DNA of 5,250 nt from Acidobacteriaceae bacterium (GTDB lineage: Bacteria > Acidobacteriota > Terriglobia > Terriglobales > Acidobacteriaceae), in assembly GCA_003156235.1 (NCBI GenBank), contig PMGP01000167.1:1-5250 (forward strand). The letters run 5' to 3'. A program made the position numbers and the translations under genes. Below the pieces are notes generated by a model, which was not told the origin of the DNA, searched no databases, and saw only the letters and a list, made by a program, of their open reading frames with translations. Shown here in pieces: positions 1 to 5,071 of this stretch. Position 1 is the first letter of the stretch; the number at the start of each line of letters is the position of its first letter.

Positions 1-183
1 GCACCAGTTGCCGCCAAAGTCCAGCAGGATGCGCTTGTGGGTCGTGGCGGCAATTTTGAGGGCTGCGGCCAGGTCGGCCTTGGCCTGCGCAGGGTCGGGA
101 TAGATGTCGCGGCCGGCGGAGCGGGCGGTACCGGCGGACAGGGCCAACACGGCGGCCAAAACGAAAAATTGGAATGTCTTCAT
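1..183 (-). CDS. Exported thioredoxin-like protein, N-terminal part (cut by window edge)
   Basis: Sixty-one codons are visible, running off the left edge. The start is MKTFQFFVLAAVLALSAG, a lysine followed by a hydrophobic core and small residues, which is a typical Sec signal peptide with probable cleavage near residues 20-23. The mature part includes an Ala/Lys-rich helix and then KRILLDFGGNWC. This matches the beta strand and first active-site cysteine of thioredoxin-fold proteins (usual pattern DFxxxWCxxC); Cys61 is the last visible residue, so the second cysteine cannot be checked. The ATG is supported by GGAGGG at 190-195 on the complement, 6 nt upstream. The family suggests a periplasmic thiol-disulfide reductase or thioredoxin-domain lipoprotein-like protein; substrate unknown. 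It is divergent from the gene at 325, with 141 nt between them. If the second cysteine is absent, it would be a non-redox thioredoxin-fold protein. Confidence 0.82.
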   Translation of the reverse strand, partial: MKTFQFFVLAAVLALSAGTARSAGRDIYPDPAQAKADLAAALKIAATTHKRILLDFGGNWC

Positions 184-282
184 CGGGAACCCTCCACAAC
201 TGCTTTCAGTTTGCCACAATCCCGCGTCGCGAGCCACAAAACAGGGTCGCAGCGGCCTTTTGATGCCCTGGCTCAGTTGTGC

Positions 283-313
283 TTGCTCACGCTTTGGCGC
301 AAGGGCATATACT
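283..313 (+). promoter_or_regulatory. Possible sigma70-like promoter for the 148-residue gene
   Basis: TATACT at 308-313 matches five of six positions of the -10 consensus. A weak -35, TTGCTC, lies at 283-288 with a 19-nt spacer, which is longer than ideal. The expected transcription start, about 320, is only about 5 nt before the ATG at 325, which would make the transcript nearly leaderless. Seen by eye only. Confidence 0.35.
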
Positions 314-324
314 TTTCTGACTGG

Positions 325-771
325 ATGAGAAACTCGACCGATCTGCGCAGAAGGCTGGAGTCGTCGCAATTCCCCGACCTGGGAACGATGATGGAGGGCT
401 ATGCGCGGGCGGCGGCGGAGTTGGGCGCGAGCGAGTTTCACCAGAAGCTGGACTTTACCTCGGAGTCGATTGACGCGCTGGACGAGATTCTGGTCGTGGT
501 GGGCGAGAGCCCGGAGCTGGACCTGGACTTCGAGGTGCGGCTGTGGGGCAGTTACCTGGGCGAGGTGATGCGCCGCCGCTATGCCGGCGCCTGGGAGATG
601 ACCCAGTATCCCGGTGGCGCGGTGGCGGTTCCGGCCATCGAAGTGCGCTCCTCAAGGCTTTTTCCGCTGATGAAGGTCTATCGCCGGCTGACCGTGGGCG
701 ATGAGGAGGACCTGCGCGCCTTCTACGCCATGGTGACAGAACGTCTGGGCAAGCCGGCGCAGGTGAATTGA
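325..771 (+). CDS. Hypothetical protein, 148 residues, WGSYLGE motif
   Basis: Function not recognised. The protein is soluble and mixed alpha/beta, with no signal peptide, membrane segment or cysteine. An N-terminal helical part (residues 5-40) contains LRRRLESSQFPDLG. This is followed by LDFTSESIDALDEIL (42-56), then WGSYLGEVMRRRY (74-86) and a C-terminal MKVYRRL (116-122). The arrangement resembles DUF3806-like small proteins, in which a conserved G-x-Y-x-G-E-helix follows an acidic helix, but I cannot confirm membership. I chose ATG 325 because the frame upstream to position 37 reads as low-complexity shadow sequence. An alternative pair of starts is ATG 388/391. No good Shine-Dalgarno precedes 325; the nearest purine run, AAGGG at 301-305, is too far away. 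A good -10 box just upstream fits near-leaderless expression. The stop codon lies 2 nt before a heptad hairpin. Confidence 0.75.
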   Translation: MRNSTDLRRRLESSQFPDLGTMMEGYARAAAELGASEFHQKLDFTSESIDALDEILVVVGESPELDLDFEVRLWGSYLGEVMRRRYAGAWEMTQYPGGAVAVPAIEVRSSRLFPLMKVYRRLTVGDEEDLRAFYAMVTERLGKPAQVN

Positions 772-773
772 AA

Positions 774-867
774 CAGTGGACAGTGGTCAGTGGACAGTGG
801 TCAGTGAACAGTGGTCAGTTTCCGGGAATTTTCACTGATCACTGTTCACTGTCCACTGAACACTGTC
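774..867. repeat. Heptad inverted-repeat element 1 (long imperfect hairpin)
   Basis: Seven tandem 7-nt units run from 774 to 822: CAGTGGA, CAGTGGT, CAGTGGA, CAGTGGT, CAGTGAA, CAGTGGT and a degenerate CAGTTTC. After a short spacer, five CACTG cores follow at exact 7-nt spacing (833, 840, 847, 854, 861), which are the same units inverted. Positions 786-819 pair with 834-867: by hand, about 29 of 34 positions are Watson-Crick, and the apical 18 are broken by only one G-T. The loop is about 14 nt. The element lies in the 158-nt gap between the 148-residue gene and tatA and starts 2 nt after the upstream stop. It has no adjacent T-run, so it is not a classical terminator, though RNA from either strand could fold. 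It gives spurious translations of the SGQWSV type, so the open frame continuing upstream from tatA to 768 is not coding. Confidence 0.9.
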
Positions 868-929
868 TTTGTGCGACAATAACTACTGAGAGAGCGCGGC
901 AGCCAGAGCGCGGCGCGGAGGATGAAATC

Positions 930-1166
930 ATGGGCGATCTATTGCAGCCGACGCATTTACTGGTGATTGCGATTGTTTTACTTGTGCTGTTTGGCGGCAA
1001 AAAGCTGCCGGAGTTGGGCAAGGGATTGGGTGAGGGATTGAGAGGATTCAGGGAAGGCCTCAAGGGCGCGGCCGACCCTACGCCTGCAGCGCCGTCCGCG
1101 CAGCAGAATGCGGCTCCCGTAGCGCCTGTCTCCACGCCGGTCGAGCCCCAAATCAAGCGCATGTAA
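930..1166 (+). CDS. tatA: Twin-arginine translocase subunit TatA/TatE family
   Basis: A 78-residue protein with the TatA layout: a short N-terminus, one transmembrane helix (about residues 9-21, HLLVIAIVLLVLF), the hinge FGGKKLPELGKGLG (21-34), and an amphipathic helix to about 46. A Pro/Ala-rich, low-complexity tail runs to the C-terminus. In the family, TatA oligomerises in the cytoplasmic membrane with TatC to export folded proteins carrying twin-arginine signals. His9 aligns by hand with the polar position Gln8 of E. coli TatA. Glu at that position is typical of TatB, so TatA/E is the better call. ATG 930 is set by GGAGG at 917-921, 8 nt upstream; the frame remains open to 768 only through the heptad repeat. 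No tatB or tatC is adjacent, so this is a stand-alone copy. The length is normal for the family. Confidence 0.95.
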   Translation: MGDLLQPTHLLVIAIVLLVLFGGKKLPELGKGLGEGLRGFREGLKGAADPTPAAPSAQQNAAPVAPVSTPVEPQIKRM

Positions 1167-1255
1167 AGCTGCTTGGGTTCCGCAAGAGCCTGTGGCAGTG
1201 GCGGGGATCTCTCGCGACGGGTCATACTGTGCTCTTGCTGCTGGTTGATGGGTTC

Positions 1256-1289
1256 AAACAAAAAGGCCTGTGCGCGAGCACAGGCCTTT
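1256..1289. terminator. Bidirectional intrinsic terminator between converging genes
   Basis: A perfect 12-bp stem, AAAGGCCTGTGC at 1262-1273 and GCACAGGCCTTT at 1278-1289, encloses the tetraloop GCGA. On the minus strand it is followed by TTTTTGTTT (complement of 1256-1264), a good U-tract for ending the VWA gene, whose stop codon is at 1323-1325. On the plus strand the stem ends in TTT and then CGTGTTT, a weaker tract that can serve tatA, 95 nt after its stop. Confidence 0.9.
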
Positions 1290-1322
1290 CGTGTTTATCC
1301 CTGTTGAGCTGGCCGGCCGATC

Positions 1323-2657
1323 CTAGTGGGCATCCTGCCCCGAGGTGTAGTAGCCGGTCTTGGCGATAATCTCCATGCCGGGCCGCTCGACGCGCACATC
1401 GATCTTGCGGAACCTGGTGTCGAGGATCGGCTGGTGACTGTAGTAGCCCAGCGTGTACTGGGTGCGCGCCTCCTCGGCGATCTTGGCGTAGCTCTTCTCG
1501 ATGCCGTCCACTCCGCGCTCGGAGTCCAGCACACCGCCGGTGGCGTGGGCGTACTTGATCAGGATGTTGTCCGTCATCATGCCAGGCACGTGAAAGCGGC
1601 TCACGTAACCTTCGCCCCAGCGGGCCGAGTCGCCTACCAGTGTACCGTAGACGGCGGTCTTGTTGGTCTCCAGGTAACGCACCACCTCGGAGTATTTGGC
1701 CTTGCTGCCGCTCTCCTTGCCGTCGCTGATGACGTAAATGATGCGGCGGCGGCCCTTGGGGCGGGTAGACAGTTCCTTGGCGGCGGCCAGGATGGCGTCG
1801 TTGAGGGTGTGAATCTCCTTGGGGATGGTCATGAAGGTGCTGCCGCCGGCCGAGCGCCCAGGCTGAATGTTGGGATCGACGCAGTTGCCGTTCTGGCGGA
1901 TATTGCAGCCGGCCAGCGGGCCGTCGGTAACCGGCGCCAGCATCTCCTCGCCGGCGACCTTGGTCATGGAGAGTACGAAGGGAACTCGCGCGCTCTGTGC
2001 TCCGGTGAAGCCCCCGGAGCGGTTCTGCGCGCCGTTGTTATAGGAAAAGACGGCCACTTCGTCATAAGGCGTGAGCGCGCCCTGGATGGCGCCCAGGGAG
2101 TTGTTCACCTTGGCCATCACGTCGGAGGTTAGGCTTTGGTCGATGACAAAAGCAATCGAAAGAGGGGCCGGGTCGACGGTGAACACTTGGAGAGGTTCAC
2201 GGGTGTCGTTTTCGTAGACCTTGAAGTCGCGCCAGGTGAGGCCGGCCACCAGCTTTCCCTTCGAATCTTTGACGGTGACCGGGACTTCAACGAAGTTCAC
2301 GTTGATGGTTCCAAGTTTGGTTACCTTATCAATGCCTTCGCCAGCGGCGGGCAGCTCCGGCTGCGTTATCTGGACCTGGTCCTTGCCCTGGCCAGTGGGG
2401 GCCTGACTGGACGGCGTTTGGCTGCTGGCTGCCGGTTGCTGGGCCGTGGGGTTGGAGGACGAAGTGGGACCGGTCGGGGTATCCCCAGCGCCCTCGCCGG
2501 GGATAATCGGGCCGTTTACGTCCGACGACAGTGGCTTCGGCGCTTGGGGCGTCGGAGCGTCGGGCACGGGGGGTTGCTGCTGCTGGGCCAGGGCCGCCAA
2601 ACTCAGGCTCGAACTCAGGAACGCGGCCAGCGCGATTGCCGGTAAACTTAGCTTCAC
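1323..2657 (-). CDS. Secreted VWA-domain protein 1 (VWFA-related Acidobacterial family)
   Basis: A 444-residue protein. Residues 1-24 form a Sec signal peptide with an ALA|Q cleavage site. Residues 25-105 are a Pro/Gln/Thr/Ser-rich linker. A short beta-rich segment (115-163, including VEVPVTVKDSKGKLVAGL) precedes the VWA domain (about 166-400). The metal-binding (MIDAS) residues read D173-Q-S175-L-T177, with later T284 (HTLNDA) and D312 (ISDGKE). The motif is DxSxT, where the usual form is DxSxS. The C-terminus, RTQYTLGYY...GYYTSG, is the characteristic tail of the family and recurs in the protein at 2887. An insertion at 230-283 carries Cys251 and Cys259, a possible disulfide. VWA domains bind protein ligands through a divalent metal; the partner is unknown. 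The start is GTG (2655-2657) with GGAGAG 5 nt upstream. Divergent from its paralogue, and ended by the terminator at 1256-1289. Confidence 0.95.
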   Translation of the reverse strand: MKLSLPAIALAAFLSSSLSLAALAQQQQPPVPDAPTPQAPKPLSSDVNGPIIPGEGAGDTPTGPTSSSNPTAQQPAASSQTPSSQAPTGQGKDQVQITQPELPAAGEGIDKVTKLGTINVNFVEVPVTVKDSKGKLVAGLTWRDFKVYENDTREPLQVFTVDPAPLSIAFVIDQSLTSDVMAKVNNSLGAIQGALTPYDEVAVFSYNNGAQNRSGGFTGAQSARVPFVLSMTKVAGEEMLAPVTDGPLAGCNIRQNGNCVDPNIQPGRSAGGSTFMTIPKEIHTLNDAILAAAKELSTRPKGRRRIIYVISDGKESGSKAKYSEVVRYLETNKTAVYGTLVGDSARWGEGYVSRFHVPGMMTDNILIKYAHATGGVLDSERGVDGIEKSYAKIAEEARTQYTLGYYSHQPILDTRFRKIDVRVERPGMEIIAKTGYYTSGQDAH

Positions 2658-2662
2658 AAGTA

Positions 2663-2668
2663 CTCTCC
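2663..2668 (-). promoter_or_regulatory. Ribosome binding site fixing the GTG start of VWA protein 1
   Basis: On the complement this reads GGAGAG, 5 nt before the GTG at 2657. It supports GTG as the start, and translation from there gives an intact signal peptide. Its first base coincides with the edge of the heptad element at 2668, so the repeat is the immediate upstream leader of this gene. Confidence 0.7.
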
Positions 2669-2771
2669 AGTGGTCAGTTGTCAGTGCTCAGTTGTCAGTT
2701 TTCAGTTGTCAGTGAAAACCAACTACGGGTTTCCGTCAACTGATCCCTGATCTCTGACCCCTGATCCCTGA
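2668..2771. repeat. Heptad inverted-repeat element 2
   Basis: Seven forward units occupy 2668-2716: CAGTGGT, CAGTTGT, CAGTGCT, CAGTTGT, CAGTTTT, CAGTTGT, CAGTGAA. After a 20-nt spacer, five inverted units occupy 2737-2771: CAACTGA, TCCCTGA, TCTCTGA, CCCCTGA, TCCCTGA. Read on the complement, these become TCAGGGA-type heptads. The arms match well only near the loop: TCAGTTG (2702-2708) pairs with CAACTGA (2737-2743), and AAACC (2716-2720) pairs with GGTTT (2728-2732). The outer units keep the CAG/CTG core but have diverged. The element fills about half of the 229-nt region between the two VWA genes. Confidence 0.88.
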
Positions 2772-2819
2772 CGTAGTGCTGCAATCGTCAGAGTATCAGA
2801 CGCGCCAGAGCCGCGCTGG

Positions 2820-2848
2820 TTGCTACTGACCGGAAACTCTTCCAGTAT
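2820..2848 (+). promoter_or_regulatory. Possible promoter for VWA protein 2
   Basis: TTGCTA (2820-2825) and CAGTAT (2843-2848) are separated by exactly 17 nt. The matches to sigma70 boxes are only moderate (four of six and three of six). The implied transcription start near 2855 leaves a leader of about 30 nt containing the ribosome binding site. The position is sensible but the evidence is weak. Confidence 0.3.
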
Positions 2849-2886
2849 GCTTTCTTGAGAGTCCCGATTTCGTCGAAAGGACCATA

Positions 2887-3933
2887 ATGTTACTTCGATG
2901 GGGAATTGCCGCTTTGCTGATTGGCCTGCCGGCGCTGATTCCGGCCTGGGCCCAGCTTGCCCCTTCGCCGGACGCGCCCCCGGTCAGCACTGCGCCGAAC
3001 CCGGCGCCGGAGGACCAGCCGGTGGCCACCCTCAAGCTGAACGTCAACCTGGTGGATGTGATCTTCACCGTCAAGGACCGGGCCGGCAACCTGGTTAGTC
3101 ACCTGACCAGGGACGACTGCACGGTTTCGGAAGACAAGGCGCCGCAAACGCTCAAAAACTTTGTGGCTGAAACTCACCAGCCGCTGACCCTGGGCATTCT
3201 GCTGGACACCTCCGGCAGCCAGGCCCGCGTACTGCCCCTGGAGCAGGATGTGGGCAGCCAGTTTCTGGAGCGGGTGCTTCAGCCCAAAGACGAGGCATTT
3301 TTGCTCTCCTTCGACGTAGATGTGGATCTGCTGCAGGATTACACCAACAGCCCCCGCCTGCTGGCGCGGGCCATGAGCAGGGCCGAGATCAACACCGCCG
3401 GAGGCAACGGCTCTGCGGGTTCTCCCGGAGCCGGCGGAGGGACCGTTCCCACCATCGGAAGGCCCAAGGGAACCCTGCTCTATGACGCGGTCTACCTGGC
3501 CGCTATGCAGAAGATGAACCAGGAAACGGGGCGCAAGGCGATGATTCTGCTCACGGACGGCGAGGATGAGGGCAGCCGCACCAAGATCAGCGAGGCCATC
3601 GCCGCCGCCAACCGCTACAACATCATGATTTACACGATCCTCATCGCCGACCGCGGCTTTTATCGGGAACTCGGCTACAGCGGCTTCACGGCCATGAAGA
3701 GGATGACCGAAGAAACCGGCGGAAGGCTGATCGACGTGGGCAACAACGGCAAGAAACTGGAGGCCGCCTTCCAGCAGATCGAAGACGAGTTGCGCACCCA
3801 GTATGTAGCTTCCTACACGCCGAGCAACACCAAAATGGACGGCGCCTTTCGCAAGCTCTCCGTCGAGTGCCGCGGCGATGGCATGAAAGTGCAGGTTCGC
3901 AAGGGTTATTTCGCCACTGGGCCGCAAGACTAG
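2887..3933 (+). CDS. Secreted VWA-domain protein 2 (VWFA-related Acidobacterial family)
   Basis: A 348-residue protein with a Sec signal peptide at 1-22 (cleavage AWA|Q) and a short Pro-rich linker (24-45). A beta-rich segment follows (48-94; VNLVDVIFTVKDRAGNLVSHLTRDD), and then the VWA domain (about 99-310). The MIDAS motif is complete: D107-T-S109-G-S111, T196 in GTLLYDA, and D224 in LLTDGED. A Gly/Ser-rich loop at 171-186 probably lies on the domain surface. The C-terminal RTQYVASY...RKGYFATG matches the paralogue on the other strand, which has a longer linker and an extra Cys-containing insertion. Family knowledge supports metal-dependent protein binding outside the cytoplasm; the ligand is unknown. 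ATG 2887 has AAAGGA at 2876-2881, 5 nt upstream. No terminator hairpin with a T-run is evident after the stop. Confidence 0.95.
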   Translation: MLLRWGIAALLIGLPALIPAWAQLAPSPDAPPVSTAPNPAPEDQPVATLKLNVNLVDVIFTVKDRAGNLVSHLTRDDCTVSEDKAPQTLKNFVAETHQPLTLGILLDTSGSQARVLPLEQDVGSQFLERVLQPKDEAFLLSFDVDVDLLQDYTNSPRLLARAMSRAEINTAGGNGSAGSPGAGGGTVPTIGRPKGTLLYDAVYLAAMQKMNQETGRKAMILLTDGEDEGSRTKISEAIAAANRYNIMIYTILIADRGFYRELGYSGFTAMKRMTEETGGRLIDVGNNGKKLEAAFQQIEDELRTQYVASYTPSNTKMDGAFRKLSVECRGDGMKVQVRKGYFATGPQD

Positions 3934-3945
3934 CGCAGCTCCAGA

Positions 3946-3972
3946 CAGGTTACAGGGGCCGGTTACAGGGGT
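3946..3972. repeat. Probable remnant of a heptad element after VWA protein 2
   Basis: GGTTACAGGGG occurs twice, at 3948-3958 and 3961-3971. In heptad register the stretch reads CAGGTTA, CAGGGGC, a six-base CGGTTA, and CAGGGGT, so it resembles the CAG-core units elsewhere in the window with one base lost. No inverted partner arm is visible downstream. It begins 12 nt after the VWA stop codon. Confidence 0.5.
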
Positions 3973-3974
3973 GG

Positions 3975-4006
3975 AAAGTACTTGAGTTGTGCAAAAAGTG
4001 CTTGAG
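3975..4006 (+). repeat. 12-nt direct repeat with a 20-nt offset, possible operator
   Basis: AAAGTACTTGAG (3975-3986) and AAAGTGCTTGAG (3995-4006) differ at one base, and their starts are exactly 20 nt apart, about two helical turns. The second copy overlaps the -35 box of the promoter at 4002. That placement suits a DNA-binding protein sitting on one face of the helix, but no regulator is known from this window. Confidence 0.5.
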
Positions 4007-4030
4007 AATCGCTTAATTCTGTCCTATTTT
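4002..4030 (+). promoter_or_regulatory. Sigma70-like promoter for the 83-residue gene
   Basis: TTGAGA (4002-4007) and TATTTT (4025-4030) are separated by 17 nt, matching five of six and four of six consensus positions. The spacer region contains AGAAT and ATTCT as an inverted pair (4005-4009 and 4016-4020). Transcription would begin near 4037, giving a leader of about 136 nt before the ATG at 4173. This is the best promoter candidate in the window. Confidence 0.5.
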
Positions 4031-4172
4031 CAGGCAGTTTATTACTTTTTTGAGCCCCGCGGTAATCTGGCGCAACACATTATTCGTCACTAATATCGGC
4101 ACAGGTTGAAAAAACTTTAGCCTATCCGGGAAATTAATTTTCTGGGGCGAGGGTTTTTCCCAGGAGCCTGCC

Positions 4173-4424
4173 ATGATGACCAACTGCGCAACCAGCGAAG
4201 TATTTGAGATTAGTCCCCGGTTTCGCCACACCATCGAAGAGCGGATTGTGCGGCTGGAAAAGGATGCGGAGTTCGACGAGGCGCAGGTGACCCTGCTGAT
4301 GGATGGCGACCACATCCGCAGGCATATGCGGCTGGTGGCCTTGCAGCGGTGCGAGGCTCTGCGCATGAGGCTGTTCCTGGATCGCGCCAAGACCCGCCTG
4401 CCCCGGCCGCTGATTGCGCTGTGA
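4173..4424 (+). CDS. Hypothetical small protein, 83 residues
   Basis: Function not recognised. The protein is soluble and rich in charged residues, with no signal peptide or membrane segment. It appears mostly helical: FRHTIEERIVRLEKDAEFDEAQVTLLMDGDHIRRHMRLVALQRCEALRMRLFLDRAK reads as two or three amphipathic helices, with acidic residues early and a basic C-terminal half. Cysteines are at residues 5 and 60. AGGAG at 4162-4166, 6 nt before the first of two adjacent ATGs, supports the start. The ribosome binding site lies inside a possible stem (CTGGG 4142-4146 with CCCAG 4159-4163), which could dampen translation. The longer opposite-strand frame here contains repeat-derived sequence and is rejected. 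The gene has its own apparent promoter, and its stop lies 5 nt before heptad element 3. Coding status rests on the ribosome binding site and the composition of the protein. Confidence 0.72.
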   Translation: MMTNCATSEVFEISPRFRHTIEERIVRLEKDAEFDEAQVTLLMDGDHIRRHMRLVALQRCEALRMRLFLDRAKTRLPRPLIAL

Positions 4425-4429
4425 AAAAA

Positions 4430-4609
4430 CAGGGAATAGGGAATAGGGAATAGGGGGCCAGGACTGAGTAAGAAGGGCGGATTCCTTCTCACTGACCGGT
4501 TCTAGGTGATTTGGTGTGCTGGTCCGGGTTGGCAGCCGATGATTCTTCAGGCTGTGCGTAATACTTGCTCAGGTCTTGGAGTCCTATTCCCTATTCTCAG
4601 TTCCCTGTT
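4430..4609. repeat. Heptad inverted-repeat element 3 (separated arms)
   Basis: The forward arm, 4430-4457, contains CAGGGAA, TAGGGAA, TAGGGAA, TAGGGGG. The inverted arm, 4582-4609, contains TCCTATT, CCCTATT, CTCAGTT, CCCTGTT. On the complement, the second arm becomes AACAGGG, AACTGAG, AATAGGG, AATAGGA, so three of the four units match the first arm closely. The 124-nt interior includes a small hairpin (AGTAAGAAGG at 4468-4477 against CCTTCTCACT at 4484-4493, one mismatch) and no convincing gene. The element starts 5 nt after the stop of the 83-residue gene. Confidence 0.85.
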
Positions 4610-4879
4610 TTATGTTTTCTGCGTTGGAATCTGTGCGGATCATGGGTAGGAACGTTGAGGGTAGCACCGTTCGTGGGGCATGAGGACGGTTTTTCCTGCC
4701 GGTATGCACATGCTTTCAACAGATGAAAATCGCTGCAAGTGACAGCGTGTCATAAATCTAGCTTTTTTCCACCGGTGGCTTTCGGATTTTGAGTTGGAGT
4801 TTCGCCTCGTTTTCCCTCTTCCCATCAGAATCTATTCCACGTACTCTTGGCCTTCATTGCAGGAATTTAACCGGCGCCG
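4610..4879. other. Intergenic stretch with no recognised feature
   Basis: I find no supported gene, RNA, terminator or convincing promoter here. GC content looks lower than in the genes, with several T-rich runs (for example 4690-4695 and 4763-4769). The short opposite-strand frame at 4640-4825 has no good ribosome binding site and a composition unlike the genes. It could contain leader or regulatory DNA for the response regulator at 5165. Confidence 0.5.
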
Positions 4880-5071
4880 TTGCCGGCTTTGCGCCAAGGC
4901 TTCATTTACAAATTGACCGAGAGCGAATACAGCCGCCTGTGCATCGAATGGCAGGTTGCCGCATTGCAGGCTCGCCATGCCCGCCAGGGCAGAGCGTGCG
5001 GCATGCAAGGCAATCCGAACCGCAAGATCAACCAGGAAATGGCCAGTTGGCCCCCGGTTTCCGGGCCCTGA
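4880..5071 (+). CDS. Possible small ORF, 63 residues, TTG start (weak)
   Basis: Function not recognised. The frame opens just after a stop at 4868-4870 and can begin only at TTG codons (4880, 4889 or 4913). It ends at 5069-5071. The product contains KLTESEYSRLCIEWQVAALQARHARQG, which looks like a charged amphipathic helix, followed by a polar tail. About three quarters of its third codon positions are G or C, as in the real genes nearby, which favours coding. Against it, the only purine-rich site, AGGAA at 4861-4865, is 14 nt from the first TTG, and overlapping frames on both strands are also open (4832-5077 minus and 4956-5183 plus). It would lie 93 nt upstream of the response regulator. It may equally be non-coding. 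Confidence 0.25.
   Translation: MPALRQGFIYKLTESEYSRLCIEWQVAALQARHARQGRACGMQGNPNRKINQEMASWPPVSGP

Noticed and set aside
37..324. In-frame N-terminal extension of the 148-residue protein
   Set aside because: The extension overlaps the opposite-strand thioredoxin-like gene and its ribosome binding site, and reads as Gly-rich shadow sequence. The plausible protein begins at ATG 325.
774..867. CRISPR array
   Set aside because: The units are only 7 nt, contiguous and without spacers, and the second half is inverted. No cas gene is visible.
774..867. Intrinsic terminator
   Set aside because: The hairpin is long, but neither side is followed by a T-run, and the stem is not especially GC-rich.
768..929. 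In-frame N-terminal extension of TatA
   Set aside because: It translates the heptad repeat (SGQWSV-type peptide). TatA proteins start directly before the membrane helix, and ATG 930 has a clear GGAGG.
1326..2645. Plus-strand open frames of 268 and 169 residues opposite VWA protein 1
   Set aside because: They are antisense shadows caused by GC-rich third positions. The minus-strand protein has a signal peptide, VWA motifs, a ribosome binding site and a terminator.
2890..3927. Minus-strand 345-residue open frame opposite VWA protein 2
   Set aside because: It is a shadow frame of almost the same extent, with low-complexity His/Gly/Val composition. The plus frame has all the family motifs.
4013..4492. 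Minus-strand 159-residue open frame
   Set aside because: Its start region contains repeat-derived PIPYSLF sequence from the GGGAATA array, it covers the promoter region of the plus-strand gene, and it shows no recognisable domain.
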